The notes under the pieces: generated by a model | Told to the model about the DNA's origin: nothing | The model's database searches: none | What the model saw: the letters and a program-made list of their open reading frames with translations, nothing else | Shown: positions 44,580 through 56,114 of the stretch, piece after piece | Numbering within the stretch: the stretch's first letter is position 1 | Layout of the letters: every line of letters starts with the position of its first letter | Assembly: GCA_004335835.1 (NCBI GenBank) | Contig: RWJK01001208.1 | Coordinates: 62,001-126,000, forward strand | Direction of reading: 5' to 3' | DNA from: Scenedesmus sp. ARA3 | Taxonomy: Eukaryota > Chlorophyta > Chlorophyceae > Sphaeropleales > Scenedesmaceae | DNA: 64,000 nucleotides | Program-made: the position numbers and the translations under genes

Positions 44580-46240
44580 ATGACAGAGCAGCGAGTAGGC
44601 GTAGGCATAGGGGTCATTGTCAGGCGCGGGGATCAGATTCTGCTGGGGCAGAGGTCAGTCACTGAACAGGCCTCCGAGGCTCTCTGCAGGATTTGCATGT
44701 GTTTGGCACAGCAGCCTGCACAAAACTGTTGCTTGGCCTGTTTGTGGTCCCTGCAAGGTTCAAAAAGGCCTCAGCTGCTCTCTTGTACCAGCAGAGAGTT
44801 TGCAAGTGTAGTGTGCTGGTGAAACATGGCACACACACTGTGGGTTGAACCCTCACTCAGCCTCGTTTCTTTCCGCACTACTACCATGGTGTATTTGTGC
44901 TGCGCTTCAAAGCAGCGCTGTAAGCCACACTGCCAGGTTGCTGATGGTGCTGGTCTCTGTTCTTCTGTGCAGGCATGGCTCATTGGGGGAAGGCGAGTGG
45001 GCACTGCCAGGTGCGTAGCAGCGCGTGGCATGCAGTGCACAGCAGCAGAGCAGGGACTCTGTTCGCTGCCAGCATTTGGTGCAATGCAGCGCCTGCAATT
45101 CAGCGCCTGCAATCATGGTAGTGCGCATGCAGTGCTGTGCTTGATTTGCTCGTGCTGTTGCTGCTGCTGCTCTGTTGCGTGATTCACGTGACCTGGCCTC
45201 ACTTTGCAGGTGGCCACTTGGAGCATGGAGAAAGCTTTCAGCAGTGTGCGGCACGCGAGGTGCGGCGCAGCAGCAGTGCTGTTGTTGATCAGGGACGACA
45301 TAGGGCCAGGCCTCTGCACAAGTATGAGTGACTGCAATATCTATTATGGAGCAACCCGTAGTCAGTACAGCGCCACTGCAAGTGCTGGGCGGCATCACTC
45401 ACATGTCATCAGCGCAGCACTATTGTGTTGCTCTTGCCGCTGCACTTGCAGTTGCAGCAATTCTGCGCCCATGCACGTTCGTAGGCGCATGTTTGCATCC
45501 TCGTTGACTTGCATGTGCGTATGCTATGCAGGTTCTAGAGGAGACTGGTATCACCATCAGCAACGTGCGCTTTGCAGCAGCAGAGAACGTGGTGTTCCCC
45601 ACAGGGCAGCACTACGTTGTCATCTTCATGCAGGGCCAGGCAGCAGAGGTGCGTGGATGCGCTGCGTGTTACGCGTCAAATGTAACATGTCACTTCGTAC
45701 ATTTAATGATGTTGCAATGCCACAGGCAGCATCTTGAGCTGCCCCGGCTTGGTGGCAGCAGCTGCCAGTTCACGGGCCGATACAGCAGACAACCTGTCTC
45801 TTCACATCCGTGCATCATTGGATTCATGACAGGTGCATTATCAGGAACCTACATAATCGACAGCTGCTGTGGGTTTGAGGATGCAGCGGCACTGGCAGTG
45901 GCAACATGCTACAAGCTGGCAAGAGGTCAGTTCTCATGCGTGTTACCCCATCCTCATGGAATACTGCACCTTGTGCTGTGCAGGAGGCTGAGGCAGTGGT
46001 GGTGGAGCCTGAGAAGTGCAAAGGTAAGCGCAAACACTTATTGGCAGTGGTGACGTGATGCGCACATGGGACTTCATGCACACACTTGAGGTGTGACAGC
46101 AGCTCAAGGTGCAGAACATCATTATTCAGGTCAAGTCCAGCAGGGCTGCTGGTTGGAGTAACAGCCCAGCTTCGCCTTCACAGCTCAATTTAGAGTGGAT
46201 ACACCAACAGTTGGACATTCAGTAACAATCTATCACCACG

Positions 46241-46286
<46 letters not shown>

Positions 46287-46410
46287 TGCTGCTGTAGGCT
46301 GGCGCTGGGTGGGTGCAGACCCCTCCACCTGGCAAGGCATGACCATCTTCAGGCCCCTGGCGCAGCTCGTGCAGCACGGCTTCCCACAGCCACCATCAAA
46401 GCCATCATAA
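44580..46410 (+). CDS. Nudix hydrolase, NUDT15-like
   Basis: Six exons: 44580-44653, 44973-45010, 45210-45259, 45532-45648, 45984-46023, 46298-46410, giving 143 residues in frame. The start reads MTEQRVGVGIGVIVRRGDQI, the usual first strands of the fold. The Nudix box (about residues 39-61), GHLEHGESFQQCAAREVLEE then TGI, matches G-x5-E-x7-R-E-U-x-E-E-x-G-U completely, so the Mg2+-binding glutamates are there. The HYVVIFMQG strand and WRWVGAD near the end fit the NUDT15/MTH2-type subfamily, which hydrolyses (deoxy)nucleoside triphosphates, including oxidised or modified ones. Length is normal and no targeting signal is evident. Intron 5 ends with a (CTG)n tract and a rarer TAG acceptor. Confidence 0.88.
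46242..46294 (+). repeat. (CTG)n before the last Nudix acceptor
   Basis: About 16 CTG/TTG units ending directly at the tag acceptor (46295-46297), acting in place of a polypyrimidine tract. Confidence 0.9.
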
Positions 46411-46923
46411 TGTCACCAACCAAGCCATGACAATGTGTGCTGCTGCCAGCAGAGTCAACGACACACAGCTCGCGGGCGCTGCTACGGCAGCATATCCTGC
46501 ATGGCAGCTCACGAGCTGATCAGTCGCAACACCAGGGGAGGCCGGGAGGGCCTCTGCTGGCCTAGCAATGCGCTGAAATTGCGCAGCTTGCGTTCTCATG
46601 GGCTCCCAGCATTCGTGAGTTTCTTGTTTCAAATCACATACATGCGCTGTTACAGCGGTGGATGGGCGCGCAAGAGCTGTCCAAGTTGCCAGCTAGCAAT
46701 ACCTGTGGTTCTATAGGTTGGGTTGCTGCGGTTGCCAGGTTCATGCGCATAGTCACTGCCGGTGCATGTACCACTTTGGCTGAAAGTGTTAGCAGTATGC
46801 AGTGCAAGTTCAAAGTGAAGTTGTGTGCAATACTGCAGCTGGTGTCACAAAGCAAGCAGCACTTTGCAGTGCTGCGCATGTGGCGTGAGCCAGTGGATTG
46901 TTGACGCGCTTGTCACAAGCAGT

Positions 46924-46993
46924 AGTACTGCAGCATTTGTTGGCGCTTGTACTGCAGCATTTGTTGGTGCTTGTGCTGCAGCATTTGTACACC
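46924..46993. repeat. Three tandem 24-bp units
   Basis: The unit tactgcagcatttgttggcg plus ctt(g) occurs three times with a few substitutions; the third is truncated. Confidence 0.8.
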
Positions 46994-47525
46994 TTGTACT
47001 ACAGCGCAAGGCGTGGTATCATATGGGCATTTGTCACTGATATCTTTGGGAATCGTATGTGCACCTTACACAAGGTGCCACCAGCTCTACCTGCAGGTTG
47101 CAACACGCACAGGCAGTACCTACAGCTGTATGGCATGGTCAGTTTGCTGTTGGGCTACCTATCTGAACATGAGTGGTGGGCAGCAGCAGGCAGTGTCGAA
47201 CAATGTTTTGACACCAATATAACAAGCTTGTCTTATGTTGAGAAGCAGGTCAGACGCCTGTGCTGTACTTAACGAAATCTCAGAGGTAGGGTTTGCGGCC
47301 CTTAACCTCGGCATCGCGCATTGCCACCCAGCTTTGTCGATGATGTTCAGTTTCAGTTTTGTGCTGTTTATCTCAAACCCTGGGCTTGTGTGAATGTGCG
47401 CTTGTGCAGCTCGTCACTTATATATTGGCGTTGGAGCGATCTCAAGTACGATCAGGGCTGCAGAGTGAGTGAGTGAGTGAGTGACTACCAAGGCGGCTCT
47501 GCAGCTCCTGGGTAAGTTAAGGCTA

Positions 47526-47573
47526 AGAGGGTGTGTGTGGCCAGGGGCGGCGCCCCTGGGCTCCACACCCTCT
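47526..47573. repeat. GC-rich hairpin
   Basis: Left half agagggtgtg ... caggggcg pairs with right half cgcccctg ... cacaccctct. The arms are interrupted by a small internal mismatch. It lies about 130 bp upstream of the secreted ORF. Confidence 0.75.
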
Positions 47574-47605
47574 ACCCTCTAGGGCTGCAGAGCAGAGATA
47601 CCACA

Positions 47606-47678
47606 CTCTGAAAAGCCAAACTGATTTCCGCGTTCCGCGTTTTTGCACGCTCTGAAAAGCCAAACTGATTTCCGCGTT
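47606..47678. repeat. Perfect 29-bp direct repeat pair
   Basis: Two copies (47606-47634 and 47650-47678) of ctctgaaaagccaaactgat plus ttccgcgtt, 44 bp apart, ending 23 bases before the ATG at 47702. The place suggests promoter or 5'UTR elements, but no factor is known to me. Confidence 0.85.
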
Positions 47679-47701
47679 GTTGCCGGCGCAGGCGATAGTC
47701 C

Positions 47702-48121
47702 ATGGCGTGCTGCAAACCCAACTCGGCGTGGCTCCTGCTGAGCCTGCTCCTGGCCTCGTTGGCCGTGGGCTTAGCTTCGCGTCATGCAGGTGCTGTCCTC
47801 ACGGATTTACATGATGTCGAATGTAGGGTTGAAACGTTGCAGCAGGACAAGCCTGCAATGTGCCTGAGTCTCCCAGCTAACCAGAGCAGCACAGCTGTTG
47901 CAATGTGCCTGAGTCTCCCAGCTAACCAGAGCAGCACAACAGCAGTGTGCAGCTGCAATCAAGGCACCAAGCTCACTCCTGAGCTGGAGTCACTGCCTGC
48001 CTGCATAAATGCGCAGCCTGAAGCTGTGCTCATAACAGCAGACTCTGCTGTTACGAGCACAGCTTCCTACAAGGACGATCCTTGTACACCCCCTGGTCAT
48101 GCGCCTGTGATGCATAGCTAG
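47702..48121 (+). CDS. Alternative unspliced secreted ORF, 139 residues
   Basis: If the first exon is not spliced at 47789, the frame runs to a TAG at 48119-48121. The signal peptide is followed by a tandem CLSLPANQSSTA repeat (two copies, each with an N-glycosylation site), five or six cysteines, and an acidic and Thr-rich part encoded across a strong palindrome. It could be a small extracellular Cys-rich protein. It excludes the cassette-exon model for exon 1 except as an alternative transcript. Confidence 0.4.
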   Translation: MACCKPNSAWLLLSLLLASLAVGLASRHAGAVLTDLHDVECRVETLQQDKPAMCLSLPANQSSTAVAMCLSLPANQSSTTAVCSCNQGTKLTPELESLPACINAQPEAVLITADSAVTSTASYKDDPCTPPGHAPVMHS

Positions 48122-51074
48122 GGCACAGCTCTTCTAAACAACCAAGTGGTTGTCAGCGACCCACGCACAGCTTGCCGTGCTAGCGGAGCCGTGTTAGCGA
48201 GGTGAACGCATGTGCGCTGCCGCAACTGCCGCAGGGCGCCACATGATGAGCACAGCAGCAGCAGCTGGTGCTGCTTCTGGCCGCCCTCATGGCCGCATGC
48301 TGCCTGGCGGGGGCCGCGGTGAGCAGCGCTAGGCAGGGTGACCAGCTGCACGCAGCAGCAGGGGCATTAGGCATGCAGGTGCATCGCTCTGTCACTATTC
48401 ATGCCGTATTCCTACAAGCTAGAAGGCTAGCTACCAAGGGCTGCGAGAGGGATTGCATGTGCATGCCACGTGCATCCACTGCTCAAACATCCTGCACACA
48501 TGCGTAGTATGTAAGTGCATTTCTTTGATCAAAGTGTTTACCTCCTGCATGCTTGGCTCCTGCAGGTGGCAGTAGGCTGGTGCCTGATGATGTCCCTGCA
48601 CGTGGCCTGCTGGCTGCAGCAGCAGCAGCTGACGGCAATGCTGATGCATCTGGCCGCCCACATGGCAGGATGCTGCCTGGCGGAGGCCGCGGTGAGCAGC
48701 TTGCACTTTTCAAGCGCGTGTTATGCAGGAACTTGCTGTGTTTGAGCCGATTTGTGCAGCACATGTGTTGGCTTGCAACGAAACTGCAGCGCAGCAACAA
48801 AGACAGGCTGGAAAGCAGTCACTCAGAAATGCCCGTTGTGCTTTGCTGGGGCTACGACGGCGATCGCCGTCGCCTCGCAAGGCACTGCAGGGGAAGCAGG
48901 TTGCTTTCACAGCAATTGCTTGTGACACCAACATGCACAAGCGCACATGTCTGCTAGCTGGCACAGCTGCATGCATTGAACAGCAGCTGGTGCTGCAGCT
49001 TACATGCAGAGCAGTGATGCAGGCAATATGCAGCTGGCAGTCAGAGAATAGTTTGTAAACCACCAGTTGTCCAGGTTGCACCACATGGTGCTGTACGCCG
49101 CTGCTCTGCAGGCCTCAAGCGTGGGCTGCTGGGTGGTGCAGCAGCAACACCTGAAGATGCTGCCTCTGGCCGCCCCCATGGCAGGATGCTGCCTGGTGGA
49201 GGCAAAGGTGGGCAGAGTTACAGCAACCAATGGTGGCAGCTTGCAAGAATGCGTACAACTTACCGGTGTGGTGTAATTTCAGCAAGCAGTATAGTGTGCT
49301 GCCAACATCTGCACACCATTGGTGGATGCTCATGCTGCGTGGCTTGGCAGAAGCAGCAGTGCTCTTCAGCATCGGAACCAGCACAGTAACTTGCATGTCC
49401 TACACCATACAGGAGTGGCCCTTAGGAGTGACGCCATGTCTGCTGACTTGCAGGACGCTAAGTCAGGCTGAACAAAAACCTGGACTCAAGCTCACCTACG
49501 GCCGTCCCTGATGCCTGTACAGCCCCAGCGATCTAAATACTGCTGGCCGTGGATGCTAGCAGTGCTGCTAGCCGAGGACAATGGTACACTTTCCATGACA
49601 GCTGAACAGCCATGGCACGCAGCGTCCGTGGTTTGGGGCGCCTGAGCATGTTGCTTTGCTCCAATACACATGCTAAAGGGTTGCTTTGTTTGGAGTGTTG
49701 CGCAATGGGCTGCTGGATAGCCTAGCCTGAATAGGTGGCATTGAGAATCTGTGCCAGATCCGCACACAAGCCAGTGCTTCCGTGCGGCATGTGAATGCAC
49801 CATGCATGGAGGGCCTCCAGGTGATTGGAATGACGCCAAAAAAGTAACCATGCTGCACTGCAGCTTCTTGCGTACATACATTTACAGTGCTGGAGTTGGA
49901 TTGTCTGCAAATGTGACAGACTGATGTGATGTCATGTGTTCCCTGAGTGTGCATCAGGTTTGCAGGACATCAGCGAGGCTAAACTGGTGAGGTAATATGT
50001 CAATCTTGTCATCATGAAACGGTGATTGCGGTGCAGGAGCGTGTAACGTTGGTGTGATACGATCTCAGGATTGATCCTGGTTGTGCTGAACCTGAAGTAC
50101 CCCATGCGTCAGGCATGGCAGGTGACAATGATGAACCTGCACACGGTTGACGAGTGTGCCAGGGCCTTCGCCCTCATCCGCGTTCATTAGCAGCGCGCAA
50201 CCCGGCCGTCCCCCGCCAGTGTGCAAAGCTTGTTGTACTGGTGGTTCAGTGCAGTGCCAGTGCCAAGGTTTGCAGGTGCAGAGTACTTGTCCCACAGAGG
50301 GAATCTCGTGAGTTCGTCCAGATGTATGGAGTTATACCGAATGCGGTAAATTGTGCTTACCATCGCTATACGTGGCGTGCATGTTGGCGATCGGGTGATC
50401 ATTGCTTCAGCAGCCCAGGCAATTCGCGAAAAGCAGGGCAGATGCCGCGCAATCAAACACTTTCGATGTTTAGGGAATGCGTTGAGAAGCTGCAGAAAGA
50501 TGACCTGCCTCCTAGTGAGTCTAGGGTGCCTGCTTTCCAAGCAGCACATAACAGCAGCAACAACAGCTGAGATGGGCACCACAGCCTGATCTTGCATTAT
50601 GCTTGTATAAGTGCCTGGCTTCTCTTTTTAGTATTGTGTGACTAGTGTGTTTGCAGGTTGAGCAGGTCATCTGCCTATGCAACAAACAGCAGGCGCAGCA
50701 GAACGCTGTGTGTGCTGTGCATGCTGACTGTCACAGCTATACCGGTCCCAGCACATGCCGGGGACTACACGTCTACCCCTCTTTGCTGTGGCAAGCATAT
50801 CTGTATTCGCCATAGCTGCTTGCCAAATCTACTGCTTGCAGGAGAGGTGATTCGGCAGCTGGCAGTGCTGCACAGGGAAGCAGGCTTTGGCGAAGAGATA
50901 CAACCCTGCATAGCTGCGGGAGGTCTGGAGGCTCTTGTGCGCGTTGCTGTGACAGGCTGGCCTGCTGATGGCAACCTGGACACATCATCACACCCCTATG
51001 ATGCTGTTTTGGATTGTGGGGACGGCCCCTGCACCCTGCCAGGCATCGAGCCGGAGCCAGGAGAAGAGCAGTAG
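47702..51074 (+). CDS. Candidate secreted protein with tandem phase-1 cassette exons (SGRPHGRMLPGGG repeats)
   Basis: Proposed exons: 47702-47789, 48235-48318, 48566-48691, 49112-49207, 50842-51074, giving 208 residues in frame. Exon 1 is a signal peptide (SAWLLLSLLLASLAVGLAS) ending in phase 1. The three middle exons are each phase 1-1 and end with the same peptide, SGRPHGRMLPGGG followed by R or K and then G. Their starts differ (RHMMSTAAAAGAA; SRLVPDDVPARG; LKRGLLGGAAATPEDAA). The last exon, EVIRQLAVLHREAGFGEEIQ onward, ends acidic (PGIEPEPGEEQ). Acceptors are good; the exon 1 donor gtgctg is weak. More exons may lie in 49208-50841. The competing reading is an unspliced 139-residue secreted ORF at 47702-48121. 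I do not recognise the family. Confidence 0.45.
48020..48066. repeat. 22-bp inverted repeat with 3-base loop
   Basis: Arms 48020-48041 and 48045-48066 pair at 21 of 22 positions around act. This would form a near-perfect hairpin in DNA or RNA, inside the unspliced ORF or the first intron of the spliced model. Confidence 0.9.
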
Positions 51075-51438
51075 GGGTCCCCCAGGGGGATTGCACTCGA
51101 CTGCTTAGCTGACATGAGCAACTAGATGTGAGTCCTGCCAGTACAATTACGGCTCCTGCTAAGTTGACTGAGCCGCAGCTGTTTATATGCTGATGCTGTG
51201 CGGCCGCCCTTGGGCAGGATCGCGTGGTGTTGGCCGCAACAGCACAGACTAGACTACACGTGTTGAGCACTACTAGCTAAGCTAGCCTGAGGCAGCAGCT
51301 TAACAGCAGCAGGGCTGCAGCACACATACTCGTGCAGCATGATGGCGCAACATAGCGTGCAAGGACAGCGCATGCTAGTACTGCTATGGACCTTGCTGGC
51401 GGCCTGGCATTGCATTGCACTCCTGAGGAGAAACTTTA
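51075..51438. other. Intergenic; nothing recognised
   Basis: Short gap between the cassette-exon gene and the TPR gene, with no coding pattern and no clear regulatory motif. Confidence 0.5.
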
Positions 51439-54416
51439 ATGTCTCTGTGTAGCGAGGTGTATCATTGTCACCATGACAAACTGCTTTTCTATGTGGCTTT
51501 GTGCGAGGCCGTTGCCGCTGCTGCTGTCGATGCTGCTATTTGTAGGCCCTATGTGCTGCAGATGGAGCGGGCTGGCTTGTTTGAGCCGCTTGCCCTGCCA
51601 CGCATGCTGGAGCAAAGCATGGCTCACATCGAGTGAGCTGGCAGCTGCTGCTACTGTGCCTGCTGCAGCATGCTGCTTGTTGCAGCAGCTGCTGCAGTGT
51701 CTTGCAGGATACATGCACGTCGTCAGTTGATGATTATTTAAAAGCTGCTCATGGTTGCAGAGTAACATTAGGCCCGCGTGTGAACGGCAACGTGCAGTGT
51801 GCTGGCACCAGCTGCTGCAGATAACTTTCTGCTGCAGAGAACGTTCATAATGTGAACCCGCGCAGCATTTGTGCTTTGTGGCCTGGACATCTGTGTACAA
51901 GACATTCCTCGTGTAGCAACGCAAAAACGTTTGCCTGTTTCACTGCTTGCAGCTGCCCGATGCACACCAAGGACCCAGAGCGTTTTGAGGCAGCAAAGGA
52001 GCAGAGCCAAGCTGCAGTAGTGCGGCTGCTTAACATCGCAGGCAACTCCCAAAACAGCAGGCAGCTGGCAGCACACATGGCGGATCAGACTGGCTTGAAA
52101 GTGTGCCAGCTGTTCAAAGACCCCTACACACTCTGGGTGAGTATGCACTGCATTGGCCTATGCTGTGCTGCACCATGCTGCGCTGCGTAGTTCTGGGCTG
52201 TGCTGTCTTGTGCTGCGTTGCACCACGCTGTGCCGTGCCTGATTTGCATGGTACTGTGCTGGCCTGGCAAGTATCCTGCAAGCATCCCTGTCCTGCAAAC
52301 AACAGCATCTCTGCAGCCAACAAGTATGTGCAACACACTGCATCAACAGATCGAGAAGGCAGCAGCAGCACGTGAAGATGTGCGGGTCAAGGGCAAGCAG
52401 CAAGGCTGGGATGAGGACCGCTGTGAGGATGAGGCCCGGGCACTGAAGGACAAGCAGCACGACTGGGAGGATGCAGAGTATGACAAGCAATTTATGAATG
52501 CTGCCAGTGGGGGCCTTAACTACTACTTCTGCAGGTTCTGCTATGCACTGGTGCAGGTGAGGCTGCTGCTGTCTAGCAAGGCATGCAGTTGGTGCTTTGC
52601 AGGATTTGGTAAAGGCATGTTTTTCATACATTGGTTGTACCTAACGGATGTGTGAGCGCTGCAAGGCGTACAGATGCATGAGCTGCTGTGTGCATAGTTG
52701 AATTGACTGGCTTGTGTCCTGTTGCTCCAAATCAACAGGCAGTTGTGCCTGCACGACGCTAGAAGGAGAAACTGCTGCTGTCAGTGCATGTTAAGAGTGA
52801 GGTGATGATGACCATCAGCAATCAACGCAGTTCTGCAACCTCCGAGCCTTAAACCTGCCGCTGCTGGTGTTGCTGCTGCTACTGCTGCTGCAGGTGTGCA
52901 GCCAGGAGCAGCTGCTGATGTTGGTGCATGAGGGTGGGCTCCTGAGTAAGCTGCGGGGTCTGCAGCCGCAGCACTCGCCCGGGGCCAACATGTCATTTAT
53001 GATGATGAGCACGCTTGGGCCAACCATCGCTATGCTGACAAGTGCGTGGACAAACAAGGCTCACGAGCTGAGCAAGCAGTCGAGCAAGCGCATGAAAGGT
53101 GGGCTGCGGCGTGCTGGCAGGCTGGGTTTCCTGCAAGCAGCGGCTGGTCCTCCTGCAAGAGGATGCACGTTTGCTGTGTTTCTGGGGTCGAGTGCTGGGT
53201 TGTATGCGACAGCAAGGCGCTGCACCTGCTGTGTTCAAGTGCTGTTTGCCAGCACATGCGCAGGCTGGCACCTGCACATCGTCATCAGCAATGTCACTTA
53301 GCAAGCTGCTAGACGGAGCACGCTTGGGTGCCTAAAGGTCTTCAGCTGCGCTGCAGAGCAGGGTGGCATGCTACTGTCTTGGGCAGCCAGTGCAGATGCT
53401 GCTGCTGTGCGGCAATGCATAGCCTCACGTGTGCACCGTTTGGCACAGATCAATGATCAAGCTCAATGCAGCTATCACGTTTCCTGCCAACTATGCCGCT
53501 TTCCTGCAAGCAGAGGATGCAGCGCGTGCCCTGGAGCTGCGCCAGCAAGGCAATGCAGCCTTCAAGCAGGGCGAGCTGCACCAGGCGCTTGCGTGGTACT
53601 GGCAGGCAGCGGCAATCAACCCGGGTGATGCTGCGCTGCTGAACAACATCAGCCTGGCTTGCTTGAAGCAGGGCGACCTGTGTCAGGTGAGGTGCTGCTG
53701 TGCGTGCGGGCGGCTGCAGCGGCAGCTGACAGGGGCCCCTGAATCTGTGATGACATGCAGGACACGTCCTCTTCTCTACCGTGTCGCATCTCCTGTGCCG
53801 CCTTTCCCCACATCCTTATGCATTTGCCAATGCTTGTTACAACCGCAACATGCTCTGTTTTGTAGCATGCGCCTCACCGTGCTTTTTGTGCCGCTCTGCT
53901 CTGCGCTGCTCATGCGCTGCACATCATGCACAGGCGCTGCATGCTGCTGAGGAAGCAGTGAAGGCAGACCCCACCCTGGCCAAGGCCTGGTGCAGGCTCG
54001 GAGACGCCTACAGGGCCCTAGGCCGCTGGCAGCTGGCTCACCTCGCGTATACAGCAGCACGCGAGCTGGCTCCAAAAGACCCTGACCTGCAGGCGCGCAA
54101 GGCTGATGCAGCCAGCCATCTGGATACAGTGTGGGCAGTGGAGGACATCCCGCACCCGACAAGAGACATGATGAGCGGTGCGTGCAGCAGCATGTGGAAC
54201 CCTGGCGCTGCACACGATAGCGGAGCGATTTGCAACGTAGTGACTGGCTGGTTGTGATGTGGCTGCTGCTGCTGCTGCAGCAGCAGCATTTGAGTGCTTC
54301 AGCATGTTGAACACAGTGTTGGCTGGCTGGCTGGCTGTGATGTGGCTGCTGCTGCAGCTGCATTTGAGTGATTCACCATGTTGAACACAGCGTTGGGTTC
54401 CACGTCCTCCTTGTCA

Positions 54417-54463
<47 letters not shown>

Positions 54464-56065
54464 AGGCGCTATGTGGGCGTAACCAAGGCGGAGGCGGTGG
54501 CCGCAATGCGCAGGGCTGGCGGGGACGGCAGCGATTTCTTGGAGGGCATTCTGCTCAGGTGAGGCTGCAGCCGCCACTGGCGATCGTATCAGATTCAACG
54601 CGTTTGTTTTCCTACTGCCGTAGATGAGGCTCAATTGGTCGACTGCTATCTAGCTGGTGTGAGGTGCGGTCTATGCTGTGCTGCCGCCTGCGCTGAAGGT
54701 TTGATCATGAGGTTCTGTCATTATCTGCTGTGGCACGGTACTGCCTTGCGTGTGTGTTGTAATCATTGCCGCATTGCATTATTCCGCATTGCACTGCATG
54801 CACGATGATGAGAACTGTGTGCTGCGCGTGCCTGACCGAACGTGGTGGTCAGCAGATTGCTGGTGGATGAGGCTGCAAATATAGTCTCACATCACACCTT
54901 TGTACTCGCACTTGCCAGGGCCCCTGCCTTCTCACAGCGGTGTACTGCATGCACTTGACCTGCACTGCTGCATTGCCGGTGTCATTGCACTGCGCTGCAG
55001 CCGCGAGGGCCTCAGCCGTGTGACACTGCCGTACTGCTGCACTGCTGTGCTTTATTTGTCACTGCACTGCACCGCAGCCGTGAGGGCCACAGCCGTGTCG
55101 TGGCGTGCATGCACCTGAAGGAGGACCTGGACGATGCGCGGGCGCTGGCTGTTGCTGCTGGCGTGGTGTCTGCTGCCTCCCTTCCGCCCAGCTGCAGCCA
55201 GCTGAAACGAGTGCAGGATCTGCCTCAAGGGCTGGACTCCTGGACCATCAGCTGGACTGACACACCGATGCGGCACAAGCAGACTGGGCTGATCAGGTGC
55301 GGTCGCTGCGCGCGGAGCGCTGCAAATCGGCCTTGCTGTGGTCTTGTTGCTGCTGCTCCTGCTGCCAACAGCACATCAATATGTGTGTCTGTCACATAGT
55401 GTGCAGCAGCACAGCTTACAGCTGATGCTGGCAAGCAGGCTGCATGGAAACTGAGCAAGGATGCTCCACGGGTCAACATTGCGTACCAGCTTACTTATAA
55501 TTTGATTCCAAGGTGGCGTGGTGTGGTTGCTGCTGCTTGTGACACGGCCTGCATTTCTGCTGGTACCACACCGCTCATGCCAGTATGATACAGCTACTTG
55601 TCACCCCAGCTGCGGGACAACCGAGTGGAATGGACGGCAGCCACGGCACAGGCACATGATGACACTCGCCTCGCAGCACTCTGGCCAGATCCTGGTCACC
55701 CGCATGTGCCTAGGCACGCCAGGCATGACAGCAGTGCGGCGGCTGCTGCTGTCAGCCATGACCAGCCCAGGCACGGGCCCGCAGGAGCGGCCCTCAGCCG
55801 TGTTTGTGGCACACAGGTAGGCTGCTGGAGGATTCTGGTCGCTGGATTGTACTGCCGTAGCATCTTGGCGTGGCTGCAACACAAAGCAGTTAGCAAACGG
55901 GTGTCATACCGCAGCGCAAGCTGCGCAGCAAATGTTCCAGATGTAGCTTAGCAGGGTGCTGCACGTCCTGTGCTAGTGTGTGGCAAGCTCTAGCTGCTGT
56001 ATTGTGCAGGGATCTGCCAGTGGTACCTTGCTTGTACGTGCTGCATGAGTGCAGCTGAGATGAGC

Positions 56066-56114
<49 letters not shown>

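Larger units (their letters stand above)
46411..47701. other. Intergenic; short repeats and hairpins near the right end
   Basis: No gene is recognised. It holds a three-unit 24-bp repeat (46924-46993), a GTGA microsatellite (about 47463-47483), a GC-rich hairpin (47526-47573) and a 29-bp direct repeat pair just before the next ORF. Confidence 0.5.

Noticed and set aside
48235..49207. Alternative frame of the cassette exons (LAAHMAGCCLAEA-type)
   Set aside because: Its phases also repeat, but it does not join the signal-peptide exon or the terminal exon in frame.
50658..51074. 138-residue single-exon frame with a signal-peptide-like start (CVLCMLTVTAIPVPAHA)
   Set aside because: Kept only as an alternative: a good cttgcag acceptor at 50839-50841 and a phase match to the cassette exons favour splicing. 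It could still be real.
55590..55816. Second open frame over TPR exon 9 (YLSPQLRDNRVEWTAATAQA)
   Set aside because: It starts from an equally plausible acceptor, but its exit phase leads to a stop in exon 10; the other frame continues into MFPIFYQIAE.
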